In this document: piece by piece, positions 17,879 to 26,195 of the stretch | Numbering within the stretch: the first letter of the stretch is position 1 | Layout of the letters: each line of letters starts with the position of its first letter | Origin: Paenibacillus glycinis | Lineage (GTDB): Bacteria > Bacillota > Bacilli > Paenibacillales > Paenibacillaceae | Assembly: GCF_009909185.1 (NCBI RefSeq) | Contig: NZ_JAAAMV010000003.1 | Location: 248,001 to 312,000, forward strand | Direction: 5' to 3' | DNA: 64,000 nt | Notes under the pieces: model-generated | The model's input: only the letters and a program-made list of their open reading frames with translations | Told to the model about the DNA's origin: nothing | Database searches by the model: none | Translations under genes and position numbers: made by a program

Positions 17879-17925
17879 AGTTTTTTGAAAGTCGCCCGAT
17901 CGTCTGGCAACCTGCACATCCGCGT

Positions 17926-17934
17926 GGTACAATC
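17926..17934 (+). promoter_or_regulatory. Extended -10 promoter of xylR
   Basis: TGGTACAAT is an extended -10 element 41 bases upstream of the xylR start codon. No strong -35 is seen. Confidence 0.5.
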
Positions 17935-17975
17935 GTACCCATATCATTCACGGCAGCGGAGGAACCCAAGCAATC

Positions 17976-19139
17976 ATGAAGCAAACCGGAGATTTGTCGC
18001 TCGTCAAAAAAATGAATACCGCCATCGTGCTGGACGCCGTGCTTCGCCACGCGCCGCTCTCGCGGGCTCAAATCTCGGAACGCACCGGGCTGAACAAAGC
18101 GACCGTATCGAGCCTCGTGCAGGATCTGATCGACAGCCATCTCGTGCTGGACCTCGGCCCCGGCGAGTCCAGCGGCGGCCGCAAGCCGAACCTGCTGCAG
18201 TTCCGTTCGCGTTCGGGCCATGCCGTCGGCATCGATCTCGGCGTCAATTACATCCGCGGCATCCTCACGGATCTGGAGGGCTGCGTCGTGGCGGAACGGC
18301 GCATCGCGCTGAAAGCGCATGACGCGAAGAGCGTCATCCCGCAGCTGCTCGCATGCATCGAGGCGCTGCGAGGCGAGATTCCTCCCTGCCCGTACGGCAT
18401 GGTCGGCATCGGCATCGGCGTCCCGGGCCTCGTGAACGAGGACGGCACGATTCTCTTCGCGCCGAATTTGTCCTGGACGGAGGTGCCCTTGCGCGCGATC
18501 GCGGAGGAGCGCTTCGGCGTGCCCGTCACCATCGACAACGAGGCGAACGCCGGCGCCCAAGGCGAGCAGCGCTACGGCGCCGGCCGCGGCATCGCCAATC
18601 AGATCTACGTGAGCGCCGGCATCGGCATCGGCACCGGCATGATCCTGAACAAGGAGCTGTACAAGGGCTCGGGCGGCTTCTCCGGCGAGCTCGGCCATCT
18701 CTCCATCCATGCGGACGGCAAGCCGTGCCGCTGCGGCAACCGGGGCTGCTGGGAGCTGTACGCGTCGGAGAACGCGCTGCTGGAGCAGGCCGAACCGCTC
18801 GGCTTTCACGATCTCGACGGTCTGCTGGAGGCGGCCGGCCAGGGCCGCGAAGACGTCGTCGCGCTGTTCGAACGCATCGGGGAAGCGCTCGGCGTCGGCA
18901 TCGCGAACATCGTCAACGTGTTCAATCCCGACGTCGTCATCATCGGCAACGAGATGCGGCGCGCGGAAGCATGGATCGGCGGGGCGGTTCAGCGTACCGT
19001 CGCCGCACGGGCGCTCGCGCACCACCAGCGGAAGCTGAAGGTGCTGTTCGCGGAGCAGGGCGAGAAATCCGCCGTGCGGGGAGCCGCTTATTACGCGATC
19101 TCCTCCTTCCTGGCCAAAATGAAAGGAAGCGGCGCCTGA
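17976..19139 (+). CDS. xylR: Xylose repressor XylR (ROK family)
   Basis: A 387-residue repressor. A winged helix-turn-helix lies at about 18-65 (APLSRAQISERTGLNKATVS), followed by an actin-like sugar-binding fold with AVGIDLGVNYIRGIL, the ROK signature around VGIGIGVPGLVNEDG, and the zinc-binding region GELGHLSIHADGKPCRCGNR with CWE following. In Firmicutes XylR leaves its operator when xylose binds. It is divergent from xylA, with the palindromic operator between them. The GGAGG site is 13 bases from the ATG, slightly long. Confidence 0.95.
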   Translation: MKQTGDLSLVKKMNTAIVLDAVLRHAPLSRAQISERTGLNKATVSSLVQDLIDSHLVLDLGPGESSGGRKPNLLQFRSRSGHAVGIDLGVNYIRGILTDLEGCVVAERRIALKAHDAKSVIPQLLACIEALRGEIPPCPYGMVGIGIGVPGLVNEDGTILFAPNLSWTEVPLRAIAEERFGVPVTIDNEANAGAQGEQRYGAGRGIANQIYVSAGIGIGTGMILNKELYKGSGGFSGELGHLSIHADGKPCRCGNRGCWELYASENALLEQAEPLGFHDLDGLLEAAGQGREDVVALFERIGEALGVGIANIVNVFNPDVVIIGNEMRRAEAWIGGAVQRTVAARALAHHQRKLKVLFAEQGEKSAVRGAAYYAISSFLAKMKGSGA

Positions 19140-19159
19140 TGGGCTGCCGCTTCCTTTTT
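19122..19159. terminator. Bidirectional terminator between xylR and the germination operon
   Basis: GGAAGCGGC (19125-19133) pairs with GCCGCTTCC (19146-19154), extended by AAA/TTT, with TTTTT on the plus strand and TTTCATTTT on the minus strand. The hairpin overlaps the last xylR codons and serves both convergent genes. Confidence 0.8.
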
Positions 19160-19182
19160 GCTTGCCGCCCGGTTCGGCCCGG

Positions 19183-20307
19183 TCACTTCGTTCGCCGATC
19201 GCCGTTGTTGTTCCATCGCAGCGTGCCCGAGCGGGTAATCTTCACCTCGGACCGAACCCGGAATTCCATCGCGGGGTAAAGCTCGTCCAGCCAATCCCGA
19301 TCCAGCCTGGATCCGGGGTTCTTCGCCCAGTATTTCAAGCCGATGAAGAGCGGATCGACCCCATTGGCCTGCATCTTGAGCAGCAGCCTGGCGATGTCCG
19401 CGTTCAATTTGGTTTCCGCCATTTTTTTCAGATCGGCAGGGGTATAGCCCGATTGATCCGAATCCTCGATGGCCGCTTCGAGCTTCACGAATACCTCGCA
19501 CAGCAGGCCGCCCTGCTTCTTACGAAGACGAAAACGCGCGCTTCCCTGCCTGATGCCCAGACCGGCCTGCTTCTTCGGCCCCAGGACGATAAATCCCCTG
19601 TCCAGCCCTCTCCGCAGAAGATTGAAATACTTCGTCTCTTCTCCGTTCAGCCGGAGGATCATCCGATTGTCGCGGTCGAACAGCGCGGTCGCGCCGGAGG
19701 TGATCTTGTTGCCCTGCACGCGCAGGATCGGGCAGTAGAAGGTGATGCCGGGCGTGAGCGAGTACTTGTAGATCTGCTGCAATTCGATGGAAGGCGTGTA
19801 CTCCGTGTTCACCCCTTCGCCGAATTTCATGAACAGATTGTCGCCCGCCGTGCGTTCTCCCTTTTGCTGGAGCTTGATGATTTCTTCCGCGTTATCGGTG
19901 ACGGCGACCATGGCCAAGTCTTGAAAGTCCCGGCGGCGTATGAAAAAATCGACGTATTTCAAAATACTGTCCGCTCTCGCCAATTTTTCGCCGATAATGA
20001 CGCCTTTCAGGTGCGAATAATCCGGCTCCAGGAAAAATTGCTGCGTGACCTGCTGCACCGCTTGTCCGATCGATGCCGCGGTCGTTTCGTAGCTTTCGAA
20101 CAGATTCTGCGCCGAGGACGAGCCCTGGTTCTGCGACTCCGGGATCGCTCCCCGGAGCGTCATGCGGAATCTTCCTTCCCCCTCCGCTTTATCCAGTCCC
20201 ATGGTGACGACGAATTGCCGGCGGTCGATGTCCTTGTAATCGGAACGGCATCCCTGCAGCATCAGGAGGCACGCCAAGCCGAAGGCGAACGCTTTGCTAA
20301 GGCGCAC
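19183..20307 (-). CDS. gerAC: Spore germinant receptor subunit C (Ger(x)C lipoprotein)
   Basis: A 374-residue lipoprotein subunit of a GerA-type receptor in the spore inner membrane. The signal peptide ends in LQGC with the lipidated cysteine near residue 20. The mature part has the family pattern DYKDIDRRQFVVTMGLDKAEG, then KGVIIGEKLARADSILKYVDF, then TAGDNLFMKFGEG and a C-terminal domain with VFVKLEAAIEDSD. The start overlaps the end of the B subunit by 11 bases. The germinant cannot be predicted from sequence. Confidence 0.93.
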   Translation of the reverse strand: MRLSKAFAFGLACLLMLQGCRSDYKDIDRRQFVVTMGLDKAEGEGRFRMTLRGAIPESQNQGSSSAQNLFESYETTAASIGQAVQQVTQQFFLEPDYSHLKGVIIGEKLARADSILKYVDFFIRRRDFQDLAMVAVTDNAEEIIKLQQKGERTAGDNLFMKFGEGVNTEYTPSIELQQIYKYSLTPGITFYCPILRVQGNKITSGATALFDRDNRMILRLNGEETKYFNLLRRGLDRGFIVLGPKKQAGLGIRQGSARFRLRKKQGGLLCEVFVKLEAAIEDSDQSGYTPADLKKMAETKLNADIARLLLKMQANGVDPLFIGLKYWAKNPGSRLDRDWLDELYPAMEFRVRSEVKITRSGTLRWNNNGDRRTK

Positions 20308-21376
20308 TTACCCCACGCTCCTTTCTCTTGGCAAGCGCATACCAGAGAATGCCCACGATATTTTGAAGCACCGCCCAAACGACCATGTATTGTTCCCTGT
20401 ACCGGATAATGACTTTCAGCTCGTTGACGGACAAGGCGAGAACCACGTAGCCCGCCAGGACGCAGCCGATGATGATTCTGGTGGCCTTCGGTTTGTTCAG
20501 CAGCAAATCGAGCATCCGGTAGCCCTTGTAGATATAGAGCAGCACGCCCATGTACCCGGTGATCAAGAGCAGCGGAACGATGAGGAACAGCCCGCGTTCC
20601 ATCACGAATAGATCGAGAGACAGCGTCTCGGCCGTCATGACCCAGATCAGGTTCAGATTCCGGATCGCCCACGGCCCCCACACGGCCAACGGAATAATCG
20701 TGCCGCAGGACATCGCGACAAGACCGACCGAGACGAAAAGAAGCAAGGTCGCCTTCAGGCTCGTCCGCGCGAAGAAGGGATTCCAAATGGCAAGCCCGAC
20801 ATACCCTCCGCACACGAACAAGGACGCCGAGATTCCCTGAACCGTCGGCGGCTTCCAGCCATGGACCGCGACTCCCTTCAGCATGACCGGGTCGATCTCT
20901 TTGAAGCCCAGCCAGAAGATGATCAGCATCAGGATAAACGCGATGGCCGTGAAAAAGGCGACCAAATACAAAATCGTGCTGTCGTTGTGCAGCAGCCCGA
21001 ACAGCGGGATGGTGATCAGCAGGATCGCCAGGAACCAGACCGGCGTATCGGGCATGAGAAATTCGATGATAACCTCCAAGGATCCCCGGAACATGAAAAA
21101 GCCGATGATGATCATCAATGCCGCGTACGAGGCGGATATGGCCCCTCCGAAAAACTTGCCGCATAAATGGCGGTTGATTTCGATCATCGTCCATTTCGGA
21201 AACCGGTTGTAGACGGACAGGAGCAGCCAGGCATTGATTCCCGCAAGCGCCAATCCGATGGGGATCGCCGTCAATCCGTGATGCAGGTAATTTCGGGCAA
21301 TGACGTTCGGGGCATTGAATAAGGCGTTATTAATCATGTAATAGGTTAGCATCGCGATATAGAAGAGGATGTTCAC
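20297..21376 (-). CDS. gerAB: Spore germinant receptor subunit B (GerAB-type permease-like)
   Basis: A 359-residue integral membrane protein with about ten membrane segments, of the APC superfamily branch used by GerA receptors as the germinant-binding subunit. Family features include MLTYYMINNALFNAPNVIARN at the N-terminus, the segment FRGSLEVIIEFLMPDTPVW, and LFVCGGYVGLAIWNPFFART. The initiation codon directly follows the stop of the A subunit, and the end overlaps subunit C. Confidence 0.93.
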   Translation of the reverse strand: MNILFYIAMLTYYMINNALFNAPNVIARNYLHHGLTAIPIGLALAGINAWLLLSVYNRFPKWTMIEINRHLCGKFFGGAISASYAALMIIIGFFMFRGSLEVIIEFLMPDTPVWFLAILLITIPLFGLLHNDSTILYLVAFFTAIAFILMLIIFWLGFKEIDPVMLKGVAVHGWKPPTVQGISASLFVCGGYVGLAIWNPFFARTSLKATLLLFVSVGLVAMSCGTIIPLAVWGPWAIRNLNLIWVMTAETLSLDLFVMERGLFLIVPLLLITGYMGVLLYIYKGYRMLDLLLNKPKATRIIIGCVLAGYVVLALSVNELKVIIRYREQYMVVWAVLQNIVGILWYALAKRKERGVSAP

Positions 21377-22741
21377 TTAGGCTTGCCCCCCGCCGGCCGG
21401 GCTTTTCGGCGCCCGCCCGGTATTGAATTTCACCGGGGCCGTGTAGGATTGGACCAACGAATACTTGCCGTCATGCATCGTGAACAAATAACTGACCAGC
21501 AGCACGATGCCGACCGTAAGCCCGAAGAACCCGGCGATGGTGCCCAGGAAGAGCAGCACGTATTTCAATACGCGGACGGTCAGCGACATCGTGTTGATCG
21601 GGATCACGAAATTGGCGATCGCGACCGAGGCGACGACGATGATCATGATATCGCTGACCAGATTGGCCTGCGAGGCGGCCTCCCCCAGGATGAGCCCTCC
21701 GACCGTCGTGGCCGCGGGACCGATCGTTTTGGGTACGCGAAGCGAAGCCTCCACCAATAGCTCGGTCATGATCATCATGAAGGCGACCTCGAGAAAGGCC
21801 GGATACGGAAGTCCCGCCCTGCTGCCCGCGATCGACAGCGCCAGCTGCACGCGGAAGACTTCCGGGTTGAACGCCGTGAACGCGACGTACGCTCCGGGCA
21901 GGACGACGGTGGCGAACAAGGCGAAGTAGCGCAGCGCGATCAAGAAATAGCTGTACACGGGAAGCATGTAGGAATCGTCCATGGAAGCCATGAAATCATG
22001 AAAATTGATGGGAGCCAAGCTGGCGAACGGGGTCGTTTCGATCAGATAGGCGGACTTCCCTTTGGACAGCGCTTCGCTTACCCGGTCCGGGCGCTCCGTC
22101 ACGACGGTTCTCGGAAATAACAAGGGTCGCTTCTTCGGCAAATACTGCTGCACCTTGGATACGGCTTGGGCATTCTTGGCGTTCAAGTTATCGATCTGCT
22201 GAAGCTCCCGCTTCACGAAGGCTTGATCGGCCAGTTCGCTGTCGTACAGCATATAACCGGTTATATGGCTTAAGGTCCCTACCTCGAATTTGACGATTCG
22301 GAGGTTGGGGCTCTGATAATGCTTGCGGATCAGATTCAAATTGACGGCCATGCTTTCCACGAAAGCTTCCAAGGGACCTACGATCGAAGCCTCGACCTGC
22401 GGGGTGTCCACGCTGCGCGTTCGGTAGGCGACCGACTTCGCGACGGTATAGACCTGATCGCCGTACAAGATGACCGCGCAGCCCTTGCAGAGCTTGCCGG
22501 GCAGATCCTCGGGCTTGTCGCCGGCCTGGCTGATCGACCGGAGGTGCAGCTCGTATTCCTCGCGGGAATAGCGGAAAAAGGGCATCTTCAGCTGTTGATC
22601 GATAAAATCCGGGTCGGTGATGGTCCAGATGTAATATAAAATGAATCCCGGCTCCGCGTCGATCTGTTCCCTTCGCGCGTCCGCGTTGTTCTCGAAGAAG
22701 GTATCCAGGGATGCGGCAATCGACTGCATCTGTTCGTTCAT
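21377..22741 (-). CDS. gerAA: Spore germinant receptor subunit A (GerAA)
   Basis: A 454-residue GerA-family protein: soluble N-terminal domains (about 1-240), then membrane segments from about residue 265 to 435. Conserved stretches include VEASIVGPLEAFVESMAVNL, RTVVTERPDRVSEALSKGKS and FLEVAFMMIMTELLVEASLR with VPKTIGPAA. The start chosen is the ATG at 22741 with AAGGGG 11 bases before it; a TTG two codons earlier is also open. It is slightly shorter than the common ~480 residues. It is the first gene of the three-gene receptor operon, with a sigma-G-type promoter 38 bases upstream. Confidence 0.94.
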   Translation of the reverse strand: MNEQMQSIAASLDTFFENNADARREQIDAEPGFILYYIWTITDPDFIDQQLKMPFFRYSREEYELHLRSISQAGDKPEDLPGKLCKGCAVILYGDQVYTVAKSVAYRTRSVDTPQVEASIVGPLEAFVESMAVNLNLIRKHYQSPNLRIVKFEVGTLSHITGYMLYDSELADQAFVKRELQQIDNLNAKNAQAVSKVQQYLPKKRPLLFPRTVVTERPDRVSEALSKGKSAYLIETTPFASLAPINFHDFMASMDDSYMLPVYSYFLIALRYFALFATVVLPGAYVAFTAFNPEVFRVQLALSIAGSRAGLPYPAFLEVAFMMIMTELLVEASLRVPKTIGPAATTVGGLILGEAASQANLVSDIMIIVVASVAIANFVIPINTMSLTVRVLKYVLLFLGTIAGFFGLTVGIVLLVSYLFTMHDGKYSLVQSYTAPVKFNTGRAPKSPAGGGQA

Positions 22742-22778
22742 CGGCAATTGCCCCTTTTCGGCTCATGATAAGTCTGGT

Positions 22779-22807
22779 TATTATGAGCAATTTTGGCATT
22801 CGTATTC
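22779..22807 (-). promoter_or_regulatory. Sigma-G (forespore) promoter of the germinant receptor operon
   Basis: On the minus strand GAATA (-35) and CATAATA (-10) are separated by exactly 17 bases, matching the sigma-G pattern known for gerA operons. Its position just upstream of the A subunit supports forespore-specific expression. Confidence 0.8.
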
Positions 22808-22972
22808 CCAGCCGCCAAAAACGCCCATGCTCGCGCTGCCGCGCAGACGCTCCCCCAATCCTCGGTTTTTCGATCCCCCTATGCAATTACGGCAGGAAAT
22901 CTAACGCATTTTCTCTTGGTTTCGATAAGAACAACCAAATCTTCTAAATTTTCGAAATCTTCCAAATATATA

Positions 22973-23002
22973 TTGTCAGAATATATTACACAAACGTATA
23001 AT
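22973..23002 (+). promoter_or_regulatory. Sigma-A promoter of the asparaginase genes
   Basis: TTGTCA (22973-22978) and a perfect TATAAT (22997-23002) are 18 bases apart, 41 bases before the first asparaginase start. Confidence 0.75.
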
Positions 23003-23043
23003 TAGCTTGCCAATATCTTCATATATGACATTAGGAGGTACTA

Positions 23044-24246
23044 ATGATGACATCAAGCACGAGAAAGAGAATGACCCGCTTCTTCCTCGCCCCCTTCCTT
23101 GCAGTCGCGATGCTGAGTTTTACGGCTGCCGTCGCCAACGCGGCGGACGCGCCCGTGGTTCCCGCCCAGCCCGCGATTTCGCTTCCCGACGTGAAAGCCA
23201 AAGACATCTCCGTCAAGCCGAACATTCTCGTGATCGGTACCGGCGGCACCATCTCCGGGCAAGCCAACGACGGCGATCCTACCAATCTGCAATCCTATAA
23301 ATCCGGTACATACAAAATCGAAGACATGGTCGCCCAGCTGCCGCGCAAGGACAAAATCGCCGACGTCTCCACGTATCAGTTCGCCAATAAAGGATCCGGC
23401 AGCTATGCGATCGGCGATCTGTACGATCTGTCGCTCGCCGTGGATCAGGCGCTGAAAACCTATGACGGCGTCGTCGTCACCTCCGGCACGGACACGATGG
23501 AGGACATCGCCTACTTCCTCGACTTGACCGTCCGCAGCGAGAAGCCGGTCGTCATTACCGGCGCGATGCGCCCATGGGACGTTATCGGCACCGACGCGCC
23601 GGCCAACCTCTACAATGCGATCAAGCTGTCCGCCAGCGGCAAGACCAAGTGGTTCGGCACCGTGCTCATGCTGAACGATATCGTGCAAGCGGCGCGCGAC
23701 GTGACGAAGACGAACGCGCAGCGCCTCGACACCTTCCAGACGCCGGTTCTCGGCGCGCTCGGCTACATCGATCAGGACAACATCTCCATCTACCGCGCGC
23801 CGGGCAGAGTTAGCAAAGCGGGCACGCCGGCATGGTCTACGCCGTACGACCTGAGCAAGATCAAGAAGACCGATCTGCCGCTCGTCGAGATCGCCTACGC
23901 CTATCAGGACGCGGGCGGCGGCGCGATCAAGGGCTTCGTCGCGGACGGCGCGAAGGGTATCGTCACGGCAGGCACGGGCGCAGGCGGCATTTCTCCGAAA
24001 ATGAGCGCGGCCCGCGCCGACGCGATCAAGCAGGGCGTGCTCTTCGTGACGACGACGAGGACGGGCTCCGGCACGATGTATCCGACCGACAGCGACGGCA
24101 TCATCGCCGGCGACAGCCTCAATGCCACGCATGCGCGCATGCTGCTGCTGCTTTCTCTCGCCTTCTCGAACGACCAGAAAACGATTAAAGGCTGGTTCGC
24201 CGTTTACGGCGCGCAAAATGTCGCCGTCGGCGCAGCCACGCCATAA
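23044..24246 (+). CDS. Secreted type II L-asparaginase
   Basis: A 400-residue enzyme with a signal peptide (about 1-33, ending ANA), predicted to act outside the membrane hydrolysing asparagine to aspartate and ammonia. Catalytic features: Thr69 in IGTGGTISG, Thr149-Asp150 in TSGTDTMED, and Lys222 in RDVTKTNAQ. A peculiarity is Ser147 where most type II enzymes have His (HGTDT). The C-terminal ITTTRTGSG-type segment (FVTTTRTGSGTMYP) replaces the common SRVPNG/TRTG motif. AGGAGG precedes the start. The next gene, 24 bases downstream, is a close paralogue. Confidence 0.93.
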   Translation: MMTSSTRKRMTRFFLAPFLAVAMLSFTAAVANAADAPVVPAQPAISLPDVKAKDISVKPNILVIGTGGTISGQANDGDPTNLQSYKSGTYKIEDMVAQLPRKDKIADVSTYQFANKGSGSYAIGDLYDLSLAVDQALKTYDGVVVTSGTDTMEDIAYFLDLTVRSEKPVVITGAMRPWDVIGTDAPANLYNAIKLSASGKTKWFGTVLMLNDIVQAARDVTKTNAQRLDTFQTPVLGALGYIDQDNISIYRAPGRVSKAGTPAWSTPYDLSKIKKTDLPLVEIAYAYQDAGGGAIKGFVADGAKGIVTAGTGAGGISPKMSAARADAIKQGVLFVTTTRTGSGTMYPTDSDGIIAGDSLNATHARMLLLLSLAFSNDQKTIKGWFAVYGAQNVAVGAATP

Positions 24247-24270
24247 TGAACGGACAGGAGGGATAGCCTT

Positions 24271-26043
24271 ATGACAGCGACGCGGAACGGCATGCCTCGG
24301 AAGAGATTGCCCTTATCGATTTTGGTCCTCCTATTACTCGGCTTGTCTCTGCCCGCGGCCGGCGGTTTCATGCCGGCGGCAGCCGCGGCGGATGGGACGG
24401 CGGATACGGCAGCAGCTTACCCGCTTCCCGCGCTCAGCGATGCGTTCAAGGCGTCGCCGATGCCGAACATTCTCGTCATCGGCACGGGCGGCACGATCTC
24501 CGGCGCGGCGAACGGCGGCGATCCGACCAATTTGCAGGACTACAAGTCGGGCACTTACAAGATCGAAGATATGGTCGCCCAGCTCCCGCGCAAGGAGAAG
24601 ATCGCCGACGTTTCCACCTATCAGTTCGGCAATAAAGGGTCGGGCAGCTATACGATCGGCGAGCTGTACGATCTGTCGCTGACCGTCGACCAGGCGCTCG
24701 CGTCCTATGACGGCGTCGTCGTCACTTCCGGCACCGACACGATGGAGGATATCGGCTATTTCCTCGATCTGACGGTGCAGAGCCCGAAGCCCGTCGTCGT
24801 CACCGGCGCGATGCGGCCGTGGGACGTCATCGGCACCGACGCGCCCGCGAATTTGTACAATGCCATCAAGCTGTCCGCCAGCGGCAAGACCAAATGGTAC
24901 GGGACCGTCATCATGCTGAACGATCTCGTGCAGGCCGCCCGGGACGTCACGAAGACGAACGCGCAGCGCCTGGATACGTTCAAGACGCCGATCCTCGGCG
25001 CGCTCGGTTATATCGATCAAGACAACATCTCCATGTACCGCTTGAACGAACGCGCGCTGAAGGCCGGCCGGCCCGACTGGTCGACGCCGTTCGATCTGCG
25101 CAAGATCAAGAAGACCGATCTGCCGCTCGTCGAGATCGCCTACGCCTATCAGGATGCGGACGGCGGCGGCATTCGCGGCCTCGTCGCGGACGGCGCCAAA
25201 GGCATCGTCACCGCCGGCACCGGAGCAGGCGGCATCTCGCCGAAGATGAGCGCGGCCCGCGCCGATGCGATCAAGCAGGGCGTCATCTTCGTCACGACGA
25301 CGAGAACGGGCTCGGGGACGATGTATCCGTCGGACGGCGAAGGCATCATCGCCGGCGACAGCCTGAACGCCCAGCATGCCCGTATGATGCTGCTCGTGGC
25401 TTTGTCGTTCTCAAGCGACTTTCAGACGATCAAGAATTGGTTCGCGGTCTACGGCAGACAGGATATCGTTATCGGGGAAGCGGAAGGCGAGACCCTGCCG
25501 CCGGCGGCAGTCGCGCTGAAGGATATCGGCGGCCACTGGGCGGCGGCTTCCATCGAGAAGGCCGTATCCGCCGGCATCGTACGCGGCTATGCCGACGGTA
25601 CGTTCAAGCCGAATCAGAAGCTCACCCGAGCGGAGTTCACGGTCATGCTGATGAACGCGCTGAAGCCGCGAGGAGCCGGAGCCGGCTTGACGTTCACCGA
25701 CGCCGAGGAGATCGGGAGCTGGGCCAAGGAAGCCGTCGCCCAGGCGGCAGCGGCCGGAATCGTGAACGGCTACGCCGACGGCTCGTTCAAGCCGGACGCG
25801 ACCGTCACGCGCTCGGAGGTGGCGGTCATGATCGCCAAGGCGCTGAAGCTCGATAGCAAGACTGCCGGCACGACCGGCTTCGCGGACGATGCCGCGATTC
25901 CGGCCTGGGCCAAAGGCGCGGTCAAGGCGGTCAAGGATAATTCCCTCATCGGCGGCCGCGGCGATGGCGCATTCGCCCCGCTCGATACGGCCACGCGCGC
26001 GGAAGCGGCGGCGATTCTCGTCAAGCTTCCGGCCGCTGCCTAA
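24271..26043 (+). CDS. Cell-surface L-asparaginase with three SLH domains
   Basis: A 590-residue protein: signal peptide (about 1-40), an asparaginase domain (about 60-405) nearly the same as the preceding gene, including TSGTDTMED with the His-to-Ser change, then three S-layer homology domains at about 416-465, 474-523 and 537-586 (for example AVSAGIVRGYADGTFKPNQK and GIVNGYADGSFKPDATVTRS). SLH domains bind pyruvylated secondary cell wall polymer, so this copy should stay on the cell surface. The third SLH repeat is degenerate (SLIGGRGDGAFAP). AGGAGGG precedes the ATG. Likely cotranscribed with the secreted paralogue. Confidence 0.94.
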   Translation: MTATRNGMPRKRLPLSILVLLLLGLSLPAAGGFMPAAAAADGTADTAAAYPLPALSDAFKASPMPNILVIGTGGTISGAANGGDPTNLQDYKSGTYKIEDMVAQLPRKEKIADVSTYQFGNKGSGSYTIGELYDLSLTVDQALASYDGVVVTSGTDTMEDIGYFLDLTVQSPKPVVVTGAMRPWDVIGTDAPANLYNAIKLSASGKTKWYGTVIMLNDLVQAARDVTKTNAQRLDTFKTPILGALGYIDQDNISMYRLNERALKAGRPDWSTPFDLRKIKKTDLPLVEIAYAYQDADGGGIRGLVADGAKGIVTAGTGAGGISPKMSAARADAIKQGVIFVTTTRTGSGTMYPSDGEGIIAGDSLNAQHARMMLLVALSFSSDFQTIKNWFAVYGRQDIVIGEAEGETLPPAAVALKDIGGHWAAASIEKAVSAGIVRGYADGTFKPNQKLTRAEFTVMLMNALKPRGAGAGLTFTDAEEIGSWAKEAVAQAAAAGIVNGYADGSFKPDATVTRSEVAVMIAKALKLDSKTAGTTGFADDAAIPAWAKGAVKAVKDNSLIGGRGDGAFAPLDTATRAEAAAILVKLPAAA

Positions 26044-26072
26044 CGATCGAGAAGAAAGCGGAAAAACCAAAC

Positions 26073-26104
26073 AAGACCATGCCCCGCGGGGCATGGTCTT
26101 TTCT
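26073..26104. terminator. Bidirectional terminator after the SLH asparaginase
   Basis: A perfect inverted repeat AAGACCATGCCCC / GGGGCATGGTCTT is followed by TTCT on the plus strand; on the minus strand it is followed by GTTTGGTTTTT. It separates convergent transcription units. Confidence 0.75.
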
Positions 26105-26195
26105 AACGAGTGCTTACGGAACGGGCTTATTGCCGCAGGCTCCGTTTGGCCTGTGAGGGTGATCATTGCAATGGATAATGGCTTCCTCAACGCGG

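Larger units (their letters stand above)
22742..23043. other. Divergent regulatory region between the ger operon and the asparaginase genes
   Basis: About 300 bases, AT-rich toward the right end. It holds the sigma-G promoter for the leftward germinant operon and a sigma-A promoter for the rightward asparaginase genes. No gene is supported. Confidence 0.6.
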
